This document shows positions 8,430 through 20,819 of a DNA stretch of 25,216 bases, piece by piece. Source of the stretch: Hemicentrotus pulcherrimus. Its lineage: Eukaryota > Echinodermata > Echinoidea > Camarodonta > Strongylocentrotidae. Every line of letters begins with the position of its first letter. Within the stretch, counting starts at the first letter, position 1. A program made the translations under genes and the position numbers. The DNA is taken from contig BEXV01001434.1 of the NCBI GenBank assembly GCA_003118195.1, positions 2,237 to 27,452 on the forward strand, written 5' to 3'. The notes beneath the pieces are model-generated. The model did not search any database. It had not been told where the DNA came from and saw only the letters and a list, made by a program, of their open reading frames with translations.

Positions 8430-10110
8430 ACGAATGTAATCATACTGCCACCGGACAGGGAAAAAGTACAGGGCGGAACTAATTGAAACGTAAAGGTCAG
8501 GAAAGTTTGTGTACACACACACACGAACGTTTCTCTAAGTCATCATTAAAATAACTTAACACAAATTGATTATGAGGGTCGTTTGCTTTTTAAATAAACA
8601 AAGAAAAAAGAAGAAAAAAAGGAGAAGCTGAAAAGAGCTAAACCGAAAGTGGAAATCAAGGATCTGTGGGTATTTCGAAATAAGTTTTTCTCAAAGTAAT
8701 ATTATTGGCAATATAGACCTACCAAAAAAATGAGAAAAAATGAAACAATAATGTATTTTAGAAGTATGTTAGAAGGAATTTTGAGTGAATGCATTCGGAC
8801 TGGGTGATTCCGGTCATATTATGCAGTTATTCCATCGCGGTTCAAATATTGTGGATTAAACCACATGTGGAAATAAACTAAACGAATTTGATATTTTCTG
8901 AATAGTCAAAATTGATCTCTATTCATGGAGTTATTTTTTGTTACAATTAGATATGATTAACATAATGGAACTACATTAACCACACCTAGAAAACTAGCAG
9001 GGGATTGAAAAACAAACAAATAGAAAATGAGGGCGCATCCCATGATAGTAAATAGTTTAAATGTGGTGTTCAAACAATCAAAGAAAACAGTTATGTTTAG
9101 TATGCGAGTGTTTTTGGAGTTTGGTAGTGTAAAGAATCAATGAGGTACTTGAAAGATTGGAAAAAGAGGCGCAATTTCATTCATCATGAATGAAAGATTG
9201 ATCAAAAACAAATGTGGAGCTAGAAGGGCGTATATACCCAGTGCCATTGATTAGGATATAGATATATTTAGATGGCTCTGTATATACCTAGGCATTGTAA
9301 TGCCTCTCTGGCTCTGAACAGACGATATAAAATTCGAAATTGAAATCTTGAGAAACGAGAACGATTCCCTGCAAACTTTGTAAAAAAAATATATTTCCGC
9401 TACATTTTATAACAATAAGATATGAGAAATATATTAAGTTCACACGTCTTCTTAGCGAGAGCTACAACAAAGAGTCCATTTGCCAACACAACCACAACAA
9501 CAACAACAACAGGAACAACGGGAATAATGGCGAGACGAAACATGATTATAGAAAAGTGAGGATTATACGTTATACGCCCTTTTAATATGTATATCCATTC
9601 TGAAACTATTCTGTTAACATTAATGTGGTGTAAGCGATGGGGCGTTTTAATTACAGGGGGTTGTTAATATAATCAATATTGAGCGTAGGAACATAAACAT
9701 TGACAGATGGTGCGTACTCTTTTATGAACTCTTATATACAGGAAGCCTCATTAAAAGCAACGTCATATAAAGGGTATGGCATTATCATAATTAGGAAAGG
9801 GATGATAACGTTGAACCAAAACTACTTTTTTTCTACGCGGAGCTTGGTAGGGCTGTTGAAAAACTGGAAAATGTGGAAAATTCTTGCAAACCCATGTTGA
9901 AAATGGTTGGATATTAAATATGTTTGTGTATACAACTATATATCTCAACGGTATCAGACACATGTGTGTATTCGTGAATTGCATCATTTTATTGTAAACG
10001 CATTGCCATTTTTTAATAAATCGGAGGCGGGGATGGGGTTGCAATTTGTAATTAGATGTCCACATTTGATGTATTCCTACGTCAGGAAATGTTGCTAGGT
10101 CTGTAACGGG
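8430..10110. other. Intergenic stretch with no gene seen
   Basis: AT-rich, with a short CA run (8510-8525) and a CAA run (9490-9513). Frames such as 9700-9900 and the minus-strand frame 10179-9763 have no recognisable domain, signal sequence or splice context. Confidence 0.5.
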
Positions 10111-10114
10111 CATT

Positions 10115-10425
10115 ACTGTCAAGTCTCCCCCTCTCTCTTCGTGTGATTCCCTTATTCTTCTCTTTCTGGTTCCATTCAACTTTTAGAATTCCGAGTAGTC
10201 CCTTTGTACTTTCTCTCTATCTGTCTTCTTTCGCTCTATCTGTCTCTCACTCTCTCTCTCTCTCTCTCTCTCTCTCCCCCTCTCTGTCTCCTTTTTTTTT
10301 TCTCTCTCACGATCTATTTTTCTATCCCCCTCTCTCTTACACACGCAGATACACACTCACTGTCCAATATTGCCACTTTCTCGCTTTTACACACATACAA
10401 ACACGCACGAACACACACGCCCAAA
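10115..10425 (+). repeat. CT microsatellite grading into CA-rich repeat
   Basis: A perfect (CT)n run at about 10247-10277 lies within a CT-rich tract (10115-10340), followed by ACAC-rich sequence to 10425. Overlapping frames of S/L-rich sequence are compositional. Confidence 0.9.
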
Positions 10426-11095
10426 TGAATACATTGCACTATACTTATAAATAGTGAAAGTTGAGTTCTGGGAAGAGGTAAAAAATAATTTGTGAGCGTT
10501 ATCATTGTTATTATGCAAGGGTGGAAGAACATCAGATTAAACATGTTCCTTGAAAAGCATGGCTCTTCAAATGCCTTCATATTCTAAATATGGCATAAAA
10601 TACGTAAAAATCGGGGGGGGGGTGGGGGTTTCGCCATGTGCTCGTGTAGTCCCATGTACATCATTCTGTGTACAGTGCTTGTAACTTTGCCAAGATTTGG
10701 CCAAATTTCCTATCATTTTGATGATTCCAGAACCTTGCAATACACACATATACTTATATACTAGATGATCAACCTTTTCTGATAGATTCCACACCGTTTC
10801 TTTCACAATGCAATCCCATGACCAGAACGCAACTTTATCTTTATAAATGACTATGCGCAGTGACACTGCTATTGATAACCGAACTGTCTAAAGGAATGCA
10901 AATTATATTTGAGCTACTTACAAAACTGAAACCATATATAGCCACACTCGCTATAAGTCTACCTTTTATTTGCCGTCTCCATGATAAAAGTATTCCATCT
11001 CTGCCAATCTAATGCTGACAAAGATAAGTAATACAATCTGTAACCCTTTTCAGAACTTAGGAATAAAAATTGAATTTCTCTGTTATCTCTTATAC
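10426..11095. other. Intergenic stretch with no gene seen
   Basis: Contains a G-run at about 10612-10628. The minus-strand frames across 10866-10314 show no domain. Confidence 0.5.
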
Positions 11096-11099
11096 AGAG

Positions 11100-11530
11100 C
11101 AGTTCTCATTTTTGCTCCACATTCATTATGACATCCTCCATTGCACTCATGGAAAATAACTTGTCCAAGATGACAAATCGACTACTTTGACATGTCCCCC
11201 ATTAATCTTTATTATAGGATCCATTACATCTTTTCCATCACATTTAAATATAATAAGTTGACTTATCTTACTATCAAGTGTTAAATCAAATTGAAGAGCT
11301 TAATCCTGACATACAATCATTTCTTTCAAGGCTGACACATTTGGTGATAAAATAATCGAATCATCAGCATATAAAAAATCACCTGCAAAGATTTGACCAA
11401 TTAAAACATCCTTTCCCGAGTGCCTTCAATTTGTAAAGGAAACCATCAATATACATACAAACAGACATGTTGATTAAATCCCAACTTCTTTACACCGTTT
11501 GTAACAATGACAACATCCTTTGTGTTTTTT
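11100..11530 (-). pseudogene. Second decayed non-LTR reverse transcriptase fragment
   Basis: On the minus strand a frame reads G-D-F-L-Y-A-D-D-S-I-I-L-S-P-N, with the catalytic Y-A-D-D at 11371-11360, followed by a degenerate K-E-M-I segment. Upstream on the same strand, after a frameshift, is G-V-K-K-L-G (a decayed G-V-K-Q-G-G) and then Y-I-D-G-F-L-Y-K-L-K around 11460. Downstream, I-K-I-N-G-G appears near 11200. Stops and frameshifts show it is dead. It comes from a different lineage from the relic at 1709-3090 (YADD rather than FADD). Confidence 0.75.
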
Positions 11531-11805
11531 CATTCAAGTTGTTGCTAAGATTATTTTTAGGATATGAATGTGTTTAGCAAATAAATAATACTAAGCTGGA
11601 AGAATTGTTGAATATACTTTAATCTTGAGCCAATTTTTGTTTCATTCAATCATTGAGTTATAAATGAAAATATGTTTTGAAATTATGGAAACAAAACCTC
11701 GCTTGAAGATAAGAACATAAGACATCCTTTTATTTACCATTATGTCAAATTATTTTTCAGAAACTTCACTCTATCTAAGGCTTTAGTACCATTTAAAACA
11801 CGTTC
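11531..11805. other. AT-rich stretch with no gene seen
   Basis: No coding signal, hairpin or splice structure was recognised. Confidence 0.4.
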
Positions 11806-11807
11806 AT

Positions 11808-11945
11808 ATATAATAATAACAATGATAATAGTGATAAAGATAATAATTATGATAATAATAATAACATTAGTACTAATTATGAAAATAGTACTATTAATGA
11901 AAATAAAAATACCAATGAAACTAAAGACAATGATAATAAAACTGC
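11808..11945 (+). repeat. ATA/ATG trinucleotide-like repeat
   Basis: Imperfect (ATA/ATG/AAT)n sequence. Open frames of I/M/N on both strands follow from it. Confidence 0.85.
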
Positions 11946-11997
11946 TTCTCATCCGCAGTAGCTCACAATGCTTAGCAACTGTAATGAATTTCCCGTC

Positions 11998-12040
11998 CTA
12001 CTGGGTACCCATTTAACACCTGGTTGGTGAGAAGCCATTT
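11998..12040 (-). mobile_element. SINE tail fragment
   Basis: 'CTACTGGGTACCCATTTA' followed by ACACCTGG matches the tail end of the SINE at 3090-3290 in the same orientation. Confidence 0.45.
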
Positions 12041-12279
12041 AGATATTTCATTTAATTTGTATTTCCTGCATATAATATAACTTAACTCAGTTTGCTTGTG
12101 CGAATGTTTTGTATATTGTTTATACTACCGTATGTTAAGTTCAGTTGTGTAACCTTGACAATTAATATTTGGAATATTTTGATTATAATCAAATAACTAA
12201 CATGATATGAAATAGAAAAAAAGAAGAAAAGGAAGAAGAAGAATTATAATTATAGGGACCGTCTTTTTGTATCACCCCA

Positions 12280-12430
12280 GCAATTGCCGGGTTCCCATTT
12301 ACACCTGGGTGGAGAGTGGCAAAAGTGGACGTATGTCTAACCACATAACGTTAGCCTTGGGCTATGATTTGAATCCTCAACTCTTGAATTGATACTCAAG
12401 TGTATGAACCACCAAAACACCTCCACATGA
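12280..12430 (-). mobile_element. tRNA-derived SINE
   Basis: The plus strand shows the tail motif GGGTTCCCATTTACACCTGG (12288-12307). On the minus strand there is an A-box-like TTGGTGGTTCATACAC near 12415 and a B-box-like GGATTCAAATC near 12365. It is related to the copies at 3090-3290 and 18475-18540. Confidence 0.55.
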
Positions 12431-13819
12431 TGACGATGTTAATACTTAAGGGTGTTATTGGGCAGACTTCATATCTTAAATAACAAAAAAAAAATTGTTC
12501 ATACAAACATCAAAGTCATGATTTCGATATGGCGGGGGGGATTTGTTTTTTTGTTTTGTTATAAACATGCAGAAATAGATGGCGCTGTTCAACTCATAAC
12601 CATAGCTCCTAGAGAGAAACAAAACTTACCTTGATCTCATAGTGTGTAGCTATCTTATTTGTATGTGTGTTATATTCAGTATTTGTGGCAGAATACTTCC
12701 AACAGGACACAAACTACTTTACAACACTGCTTTTAAAGCTTTTTTCAATATGAAGCCTTTGTTTTTTAGATTTTTTTTTCTTAATTTCCATTGAGTTTAT
12801 TTTCATGTATTTTAATCATGTTTTATTTAATTTCATGTGTATTTGTTATCTTTTATCGGCTTGTTTTGTATCGTATTCGATGCGAGTGGACCACTACAAA
12901 GACAACATTTCTGCTGATCAGTCTGCTCATCTCATCAGAGCAAAAATTAAGTCGATAAATAAATGAAGGAATAATATTGAATAAAATTGAATGAAATTGT
13001 TCCGACCCCCGTAACCCATAACAATAAAGACTGCTATTCAACGTTTAAAATATATGATGTGATACTCTTAAATCCGCACCATAAAGTTTGCAATCAAACA
13101 GAAATTGAGAAGTGAGAGATGGAAATTCAGCCTTGATGTGTATTTTTTTTTCAAGAATATATCACTCGGGATGGTCTTTTCTTTTTAGAGGACCTGTAAT
13201 AACATACTCTCCATAACATATCTTGAGAAGTGCCCTAAGGGTGAAGGCACTTGGGACAAGAAAAAACGGAATTTAGTTATATTTGTGTACATGATAAATG
13301 GGAGAATTATCCGTCACTGCGTCACAATCCACTGAAAAAATTGCCAATTTGAGATTCGCATCGCTGTAATGATCTCATATTCCAAACATTCATATTTATT
13401 CCGATTTATTTCAAGTTTTCGTCATTCTGTTTTCCTGATTTGTTTTTTGCTTTTATTCAAATGAACTTATTAAAAGGGTTAGATTATCCTTTACCAATTA
13501 GCGGTAAAATATATCGCGAAAAGTGGCATGTTAGATTAATACTTTGTTTTTCATTCCATAACTTATTTTTTATGATATATAATCACATGCTGGAAACCAG
13601 ATTTGGTCAGAAATAGTCAATTATCTGAATGTATATCACGTTTTTTTTAAGACGCCATTCTCTATGTCAACGTTGCGGTTGATTAATCAGCATAATGGTA
13701 AGAGCTTCGTGGACATCAAAGAGTCAATAGGGGCTTTTAGATTTGCGTGGACTGATGATACGTGTGACGTCCATTCAAGGCAGTCGATCGTAGTAATCCC
13801 CATCGTCTTCGTGCGAATC
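12431..13819. other. Intergenic stretch, possibly including a LINE 3' tail
   Basis: At 12940-12995 there is an A-rich tail-like segment with repeated AATAAA/TGAA units, which could be the 3' end of a plus-strand LINE starting near 12730. No coding part was recognised. A G-run lies at 12531-12540. A frame opening at 13664 runs into the assembly gap and cannot be judged. Confidence 0.3.
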
Positions 13820-14324
13820 NNNNNNNNNNNNNNNNNNNNNNNNNNNNNNNNNNNNNNNNNNNNNNNNNNNNNNNNNNNNNNNNNNNNNNNNNNNNNNNNN
13901 NNNNNNNNNNNNNNNNNNNNNNNNNNNNNNNNNNNNNNNNNNNNNNNNNNNNNNNNNNNNNNNNNNNNNNNNNNNNNNNNNNNNNNNNNNNNNNNNNNNN
14001 NNNNNNNNNNNNNNNNNNNNNNNNNNNNNNNNNNNNNNNNNNNNNNNNNNNNNNNNNNNNNNNNNNNNNNNNNNNNNNNNNNNNNNNNNNNNNNNNNNNN
14101 NNNNNNNNNNNNNNNNNNNNNNNNNNNNNNNNNNNNNNNNNNNNNNNNNNNNNNNNNNNNNNNNNNNNNNNNNNNNNNNNNNNNNNNNNNNNNNNNNNNN
14201 NNNNNNNNNNNNNNNNNNNNNNNNNNNNNNNNNNNNNNNNNNNNNNNNNNNNNNNNNNNNNNNNNNNNNNNNNNNNNNNNNNNNNNNNNNNNNNNNNNNN
14301 NNNNNNNNNNNNNNNNNNNNNNNN
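13820..14324. other. Assembly gap
   Basis: A run of 505 N. Open frames crossing it are artefacts of unknown bases. Confidence 1.
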
Positions 14325-16600
14325 AGTTCCGTGTACTGTATTTTATTTTGAGAAAACATGTTGATATATTAGATAGAGTTTATAGTTGGATTGGTTGTGA
14401 TTAAGTTTGCGAATCAGTAATAATACATTCCATATCACCAAAATCGTCTGCTTTTCAACTTTGCTGCTCCCCATTGAGGATGCTTTTATTTAAGACACCT
14501 TCTTACAGAGCACACCATCCAAACAAAACCCAAGAGAGGGAAACTGCTCCTTTGTCAATGACCGAAAATTCTCACGCAGTCGTTATTGTTAAAACAGCTG
14601 AAAGTTCTCATTAAGATGCACATAATCAGAAGGCGGCGACTATCATTGGATCAAAGAAAGAATCACGTTGAATGTCCATCCGTAATAGGTCCATGGTCGC
14701 ACTGTGCTTAGCTTATCGAGTCACACCGCGGCAGGTACTATCACTGGTAGACTGCTTAGCAAACCTCTTAGCAGTTAATTTATTCAATGTCTTCAAGGGG
14801 GCAGGGAAGTATTATACTGACGTCATCGGGCCCATTGTGAAATAATGTAAATCTTAAAACCTTCAGAAAGCTTAAATGGACCTTGTTTTGCAGCTTGCCA
14901 CCCGGCCATTTTAACTATATTAAGAAATAATATAAGAATGTTTCCACACACCACTACGATACGCATCGCCATTTTCGACGTCATGCATAACAAGTTAACT
15001 CGCTGATTATATGGCGAAATCACGGAGACAAGTTAATAACGACCGTCACAAACATATGACTGTCAGACAGTCGGATTTCTAATTGATTCTGACTCTGGTC
15101 CGCAAGGGTATTGCTCTGGTAGTCAAGAGAAATGGAGACACGTGACTGAGCACCATCGACAAAGTGGAACAAATTGTGTTTCATTTAAGACTCTGGGTGA
15201 CGTCTTGGGGGTAAAGAAGCAAAAGAGGGGGATAGCGAGTGGATTTTAAAACGCTTAAAGGGGTGAATTGATCTTTGTCTCGTGTAGGATGATAACAAAA
15301 ATGAAGAAGATTTTGTTGGTACATATTATAATAGATCTGTTCAGAGATACTTTTGTAGGATATGGATATGATTAAATGATGCGATTCCACCATGAATTGC
15401 AAAATAAACTGCAGAACATGTTGAGTAAAACCTGCTCATTGTGGGGGTAATAATGTGTCTGACCAGTTTCTGGATTTTCTTTTTTTTCTGTGGGGGAAGG
15501 GGGGGGGGCAACTTGGAAAATATTTTGCCCAATGGAGATCATGTGTAACTACAAAATGAGCAAAGAGTGCCCGAGTTTGGGATATAATGGCCCAAGAGTT
15601 GCTTGGGTATATAATTCCCTTTACGGTGGGCAAATTTCTACCCATAGTTTTACTTTGGAGGCCTAGGATAGCCGAAGAAAAGAATAACAGAGGGCCTCCC
15701 CCACCGTTGCAACGAAGAAAGTCGGTGGCGTATCCAGCATAGGAGGGGGCTGGTGTACAACAGCCCCCTCCTTATTTTGGGACGCGAAAACATGCAGGAG
15801 TATATATTGAAGGCAGCCCATGTTTACGACACCCATCTGACAACCCGTTATCATCTTGGGGCTCTTCCTTCTCGATATGGGTCCATAGAGTTCGTGCAAA
15901 GAGAAATACCTTTCATCATTTCTACCACTTTCGAAAGAATGACAGGGCTATTCCTAAATATAGCTTCACTCAGGAGACAATAATTTTCAGAGTAAGTGAA
16001 AAGAATAAAAAATACACATGTTAAACAGATGTGTGCCCGACAGGACAGAATCGAAAACCCCGCTGGAGTGTGAAATTATTTTCGTTTTGCCTTCATATTA
16101 AGCTCTTGGTCATGCTTGATTGGCTGGCTAGCTGGCTTTCTAGATGGATGTTGTTCTGTACGGGGAGCTGCATTTTGCTCCAAAGGTTAAATGTAAATTC
16201 ATATTCCATCAAGGAAGCTTCGCTTGCCAATCCATTTGAAGTTATTTTTATTTTTTTCTTTAAGCCGAGATCTTTCTGCAAGAATGTGCCTTTTGTGCCA
16301 ACGAAGTCATCCGTATGTACAGTTCTTTAATAAATGTTTTAACGTATGACCCATACGCGGGGAAATGATACTCCGTAGAGCGCTTATATACGGCCCCGTA
16401 GTGTATAATGCACAATTCATGCACAATCGTTTAAATGCCAATCATTCACTAATGAAATTAAATGCTTGATGAAACATAAGTCAAACAAATGACAACGACA
16501 TTCTTTATCAGTATTTGTTTTATTGAATTTGATTTTGATTTAAGTTTAGTTTCCAAGTGTAAAAACATATGAATAGCAACAAACATGATTAACATGAGAA
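14325..16600. other. Intergenic stretch with no gene seen
   Basis: A local inverted repeat, GGAGGGGGCTG near 15741 and CAGCCCCCTCC near 15761, sits within sequence typical of dispersed-repeat ends. A G-run lies at about 15493-15508. A palindromic TGACGTCA lies near 14819-14826. The small frames show no domain. Confidence 0.45.
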
Positions 16601-16783
16601 CATCTTTTCTTTAATGCCTACACTTAAATACAACGCACAATTATCATAAATGATAATTGATGTTGTGACTGGCACAGCTGTTCTAACCATTAACTGTTAA
16701 TAACAAAAACTTCATCAAAACATTGATTATCATTTATGATCATGGTGCGTTGTATTTAAGTGCAGCCAATAAAGAAAAGAAGA
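16601..16783. mobile_element. Long-armed hairpin (MITE-like) element
   Basis: Arms of about 63 bases (16601-16663 and 16719-16783) are near-perfect complements, including CACTTAAATACAACGCAC against GTGCGTTGTATTTAAGTG and ATCATAAATGAT against its own palindrome. The loop is only about 55 bases. It has no coding frame. Transcribed, it would fold into a near-complete stem. Confidence 0.8.
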
Positions 16784-16794
16784 TTTTCTTACTT

Positions 16795-16960
16795 TGCAAT
16801 GTTTGAAGAAAAAAAGTAGGAGTAGAGATGGGAAGAATTAAACGAGAAAAAAAGACAACGGATACTAGGAATGTTATGAGAGGTGTAAATAGATGGTTAG
16901 AGAGATAGAGAAACAGAGAGACAGACGGACATAAAGAGGAGTAGAGAGAGAAGGGGGTAC
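16795..16960 (+). repeat. Purine-rich GA-type simple sequence
   Basis: Imperfect GAGA/GAAA sequence including AGAGAGATAGAGAAACAGAG. It is less regular than the GA tracts near the peptide genes. Confidence 0.6.
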
Positions 16961-17835
16961 GATAGCGAACCTAAATGGAAACATATCAAGATATGAAAAG
17001 AAAGCTATTGTGAGAACAATGTGGAGATAATTAGAGTCAAAGGAATAACTAAATGCAATATTAATAAAGTGATGGAAAGGGGGAGATTATATTACAAATT
17101 AAACCTTCCAATTCGTTGTACATTACATTGTTGAGACTTGCATATGTAGAAAGCCCCGCCAATATGCCTATGTATTGAACATATGTTTTACGTACTGACA
17201 TGTTTGCTTTTAAAGATAATACAAAGTTTTGGGAAATTTTGAAAATTTGGTGGATAATGATTCTTTACAATTTTGATTGCCCCTGTGGATGTAAAATAAG
17301 CAATAAAAAAATTAGCCCCTAAAACACTTCTGCTTTCGAGAAAAAATGAAAATAAAAATTTATCGGTACTCCCGATAAATTTTGATAAATTTCAAATAGC
17401 GTATACGGCCGTACAATGGTAGCTGCGACCCTGAAAATTTCAGAATATGTAGTTGTGATATATATCTACCAAGCGGGAATAGCTTATCGGTCAAAATTAG
17501 TCAAGAAACATCGTTATAAAGCTTAATTAATATTTTGACCTTGAGAGGGCGCTATACAACATAAAGAGTTTGTTATTAATAATTTCATAACTTCAGACTC
17601 AATTTCAACCGTTACAGTGATCACTGCATATTGTAGGATCACATATGCTTCCAATATGTTCATTTGAATCAAATCCATGACCCCAAACCAAAACTTTGTA
17701 ATACCTTTAAGTGTACTAAACTGAAATAAACTCAAGTGTATGATATGTACTGGGATAGGAAGGAAAGCAATCAGGAAATGTTTGTTTACTAAAAGAAAAT
17801 ACAGCACCTTTTCAAAACTTGTTGATTATGCAATC
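16961..17835. other. AT-rich stretch with no gene seen
   Basis: The minus-strand 94-codon frame (17807-17523) has one hydrophobic start but no recognisable domain or splice context. Confidence 0.45.
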
Positions 17836-17837
17836 TG

Positions 17838-18265
17838 TAGATATTATAATTATTATCATCAATATCATCATCATCATCACCCTTATCATTATTATTATTA
17901 TCATTATCACTATTATTACTTATTCGACGCTTCTCCACCTAAACTGTAAGTTCTCTCTCAAACCGCATTGTGGCCAGATTTTCAGTATTGAAAATGGTGA
18001 TGATGAAGATAAGGAGGAAAAGATGAAAAGGAGGAAGAGAAGGAGGAAAAGGAGGAGGAAAAGGAGGAGGAGAAGGAGGAGGAAAAGGAGGAAAAGAAGG
18101 AGGAAAAGGGGGAGGGGGAGGAGGAGGAGAAGGATGAGAAGAAGGAGGAGAAGGAGGAAGAGAAGGAGGAGAAGGAGGAGGAGAAGGAGGAGGAGGAGGA
18201 GGAGAAAGAGGAGGAGGTGGGGAGAAAATGATGGTGATGATGATAATGATGATAATAATAATCAT
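17838..18265 (+). repeat. Polypurine GGA tract flanked by complementary trinucleotide repeats
   Basis: ATT/ATC repeats at 17838-17925 are followed, after about 70 bases of ordinary sequence, by a GGA/GAA polypurine tract (about 18000-18220) with almost unbroken purine runs of 80-100 bases. GAT/AAT repeats follow at 18222-18265. The left and right trinucleotide tracts are complementary in sequence. The plus frame reads K/R repeats and the minus frame P/S repeats; both are compositional. Confidence 0.9.
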
Positions 18266-18474
18266 GACGCTAATGATATGCTATTTTCCTGATTCACTAG
18301 TTATTCACCAATCAAAATCTGTCCCATATCACTTTGTTTTGGGGGAGAGAAATTAAATCATCTTTACTTATGTTACTAAAGTCATCGATGTCACTTCCTC
18401 GGTCATGTTCATACTCAAAATAAATCGTCGTTCCAAGAAAATGTTGTTTGCCTTTCTCCATACGCACCATGATG

Positions 18475-18540
18475 TTGGGGGTATAGCGGTTCATGCACTT
18501 GAATTTCATGAATCCTGTGGTTGGGGGTTCGAATGCAAAT
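18475..18540 (+). mobile_element. tRNA-derived SINE head
   Basis: A-box-like TATAGCGGTTCATG and B-box-like GGGGGTTCGAATGC lie about 35 bases apart on the plus strand, matching the layout of the SINE at 12280-12430. There is no full cloverleaf, so it is not a tRNA gene. Confidence 0.6.
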
Positions 18541-18679
18541 GCGGTATTAATGTTTTGAGACACGACATTAATCAACATTGACCACCCTCGACCAATGCAT
18601 AGGGGATAGGTGTCTTGTGGCGTGTTTAGAAAGCATTCCTTAAATGGGTTGAACACCTACAAATAGCTTTCTAAACTAC

Positions 18680-18900
18680 TAATAAAAATAATAACAATAA
18701 ATCTAGATTTATATAGCGCTTTATACAAAATGCCGTCTCAGAGCGCTTTAAAGATATTTTCAACATCCCATTAACCGGATTCATTTACGCATGCAGAGTG
18801 CTCTGGGGAGTATTTCGACCGTATTGGCAAGGTGTGGGCATATATCAATTTCCATCAGAAAGGCATTCGTCATCTTACCTGGTTCCCATTCCTCTTTTAT
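18680..18900 (+). repeat. Dispersed repeat with TATATAGCGCTTTATAC
   Basis: An AATAATAACAATAA-type run followed by 'TATATAGCGCTTTATAC' and 'TCTCAGAGCGCTTTA', a sequence style I associate with a common marine deuterostome repeat (recollection, not a search). Confidence 0.5.
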
Positions 18901-20110
18901 ATGGACATTGAGTTACTAAATTTTTAGTAACTCCGTGATTATGAAGTAGCTAATGTAGGTTAATGTACAGTATAGCAAAAGGACATTCATTAGTACCGTG
19001 TCAGGAACAACGAAGATAAACGATCTCGGGAAGAGATGAGAATGAAGAGGAATAAAAAAGAATGAAAGATTTTTCATGAACATGATTTGGCATCTACATT
19101 AAAGATTACTACTAAACAGCATTCCAACAAAAACAAGTCGAGTCGAGAAGCACGCCTTTGCCTTAAATATAGATGTAGGAGCGATTGCAAGACAATGGCT
19201 GAAATACCTGAACATTATTTACAAGACATTTCATTTCATTAAGTTTTCGTTTATTCCCATTTCCAACAAAATAAAAATAATATACATGGGATTGCGTTGT
19301 ACATAGTAAAACAATGAAAATTAACAAAGATATGGTAATTATTATTGGTCCACATTGTACAACAGGCATAGAAAAAATATTGGTCATAGAGGGGACTGCT
19401 GAAAAGCAAGGGCTCGTAGATTGCAGCCCCCTATAACTTCTAGTTGTAAAAATAATATATGAATAATTAGGGGACTTCACTTGTAACTGCTCAACAAAGT
19501 GAAGTTATCCTTTCGCCATGTATCTTTGATCTTGAATTGTAGTATTCTATTTCTTTATATAGACCCACTTTCCCTGATTAGTCTTGACGTATAGGAATTT
19601 TGAGCTTACTCTAAAATACGATGAAATAAGAAATAGAAAGTCAGCTGGAGTGATCCGAACATGTCCTTACTGATTACGAGGAAATGCCCCCTTTAATGTT
19701 ATTAAGCTTCAGTTTGCGTCATAAGAACAGTTTCTTATACCCTCCGTAAGCACAAAATATAGGTATGTAACTAGCGAAAAAATAACAATTTCATGGTCGC
19801 TGTGCACTGGAGTAACATGATGAAAATTGATTCGTCAGCTCGAAATGTCACGTGAGTACTGATCCGTATTCGCGCTTTATTATTGAATACCATTTCAGTC
19901 CCCCCCCCCCTTTTCTCGCTCTCTAAAACTTGACCCTGTGTCCTAGCCTGTTTAGCAGATGCCAGTTAATTACTCCTTGTCCGTTTAACCCCAACTCTGC
20001 CAAGCTTGACGGCTTACGTTGTTCTGATAATGGCACTAGACATCTCCAGTAGCTAATGAGCTCTCCTTAAATGATCGTTTAGTTGGCATGTCTGAGGAGT
20101 GCTCGCTCGG
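18901..20110. other. Upstream region of gene C; no other gene seen
   Basis: Contains a C-run (19899-19910) and, in the last 200 bases before the promoter, short TAAT-type and GATA-type motifs (CTGATAATGG near 20022, GCTAATGAG near 20053). The minus-strand frame 19480-19163 has no recognisable feature. Confidence 0.4.
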
Positions 20111-20115
20111 AATGG

Positions 20116-20121
20116 TATAAA
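20116..20121 (+). promoter_or_regulatory. TATA box of gene C
   Basis: GGTATAAATGGG places TATAAA at 20116-20121, about 30 bases before the estimated transcription start and about 90 before the leader-exon donor. The layout matches gene B. Confidence 0.65.
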
Positions 20122-20145
20122 TGGGAGGCGGTGGCGGCTCAGAAG

Positions 20146-20204
20146 GCATTGTCTGCGAATTTTAAGCATTGACTTTGAGAAGTGTCTTCCACTCACCACA
20201 ACCG
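20146..20204 (+). other. Gene C non-coding leader exon
   Basis: It runs from the start predicted by the TATA box to a strong donor (ACCG followed by GTAAGTACC at 20205). Splicing to the acceptor at 21240 removes about 1.04 kb. No ATG lies in the exon. Confidence 0.6.
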
Positions 20205-20819
20205 GTAAGTACCATCACATCTTCTTACTAAAACTGATTAAAATCATTTTATCGTAAACTCGACTGTAAATACTTACGAGAAATCAACCCAAGAGCAATC
20301 GCAACGATCCTCATCTGAGTATCGCAAGTAAATCATGTTCAATTCGCGCAATATGTTCTCGAATAAAACAGGGTGCTGGAAAGGTTATGGAAAATGCCGT
20401 TGGGTTTCTTTTCCAAAGTTCCTTTTTTCAATCGTGTTCGTATCAGATAAAGATCGAATACTTAAAACACAAAAAATGGTTCTTTAGTTTTCATGTTTCC
20501 GCATGCATGATCCATTCTAAAATTTCAGAAATATCTGTGTGAGCTATTTGTTGGAAATATGCATACTAGAGTACTTATGCTAGATTTGTTTTTTCTAAAC
20601 ATTTATCGTATACATTATCACAACATTAGTATTACGTTTTTTTACTACTTCATGTCTGCCCATTTTCAAATGAAATCGCTTCTGATTCATAATCTAGGTC
20701 ATTATTCTGTATATCATTTTACCCCCTCACTCATTATTTTACCACTTATCACCCTTTAGCCTCTTTCGCAAGATCATTCTTAGCCCTTTTTGATTATCTC
20801 TTTATTTTCATTTTTGTTT

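Noticed and set aside
9230..9310. Possible further copy of the 8272-8424 element, from AGATGGCTCTGTATATAC
   Set aside because: Only a short core is shared and no second end is visible.
10143..10454. S/L-rich frames in the CT/CA tract
   Set aside because: Simple-sequence translation.
13664..14404. Long frame across the N run
   Set aside because: Most codons are unknown bases; only about 50 real residues precede the gap and show no domain.
17819..18292. 157-codon frame rich in Lys and Arg, with a Pro/Ser-rich frame opposite
   Set aside because: It is the direct translation of the GGA/GAA polypurine tract; no start context, domain or splice support.
18475..18540. Possible tRNA gene
   Set aside because: A and B boxes are present but a complete cloverleaf with acceptor stem cannot be drawn; related copies elsewhere show it is a SINE head.
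19675..19700. NF-kB-like site GGAAATGCCCCC far upstream of gene C
   Set aside because: It departs from the consensus and lies over 400 bases from the TATA box; chance occurrence is likely.
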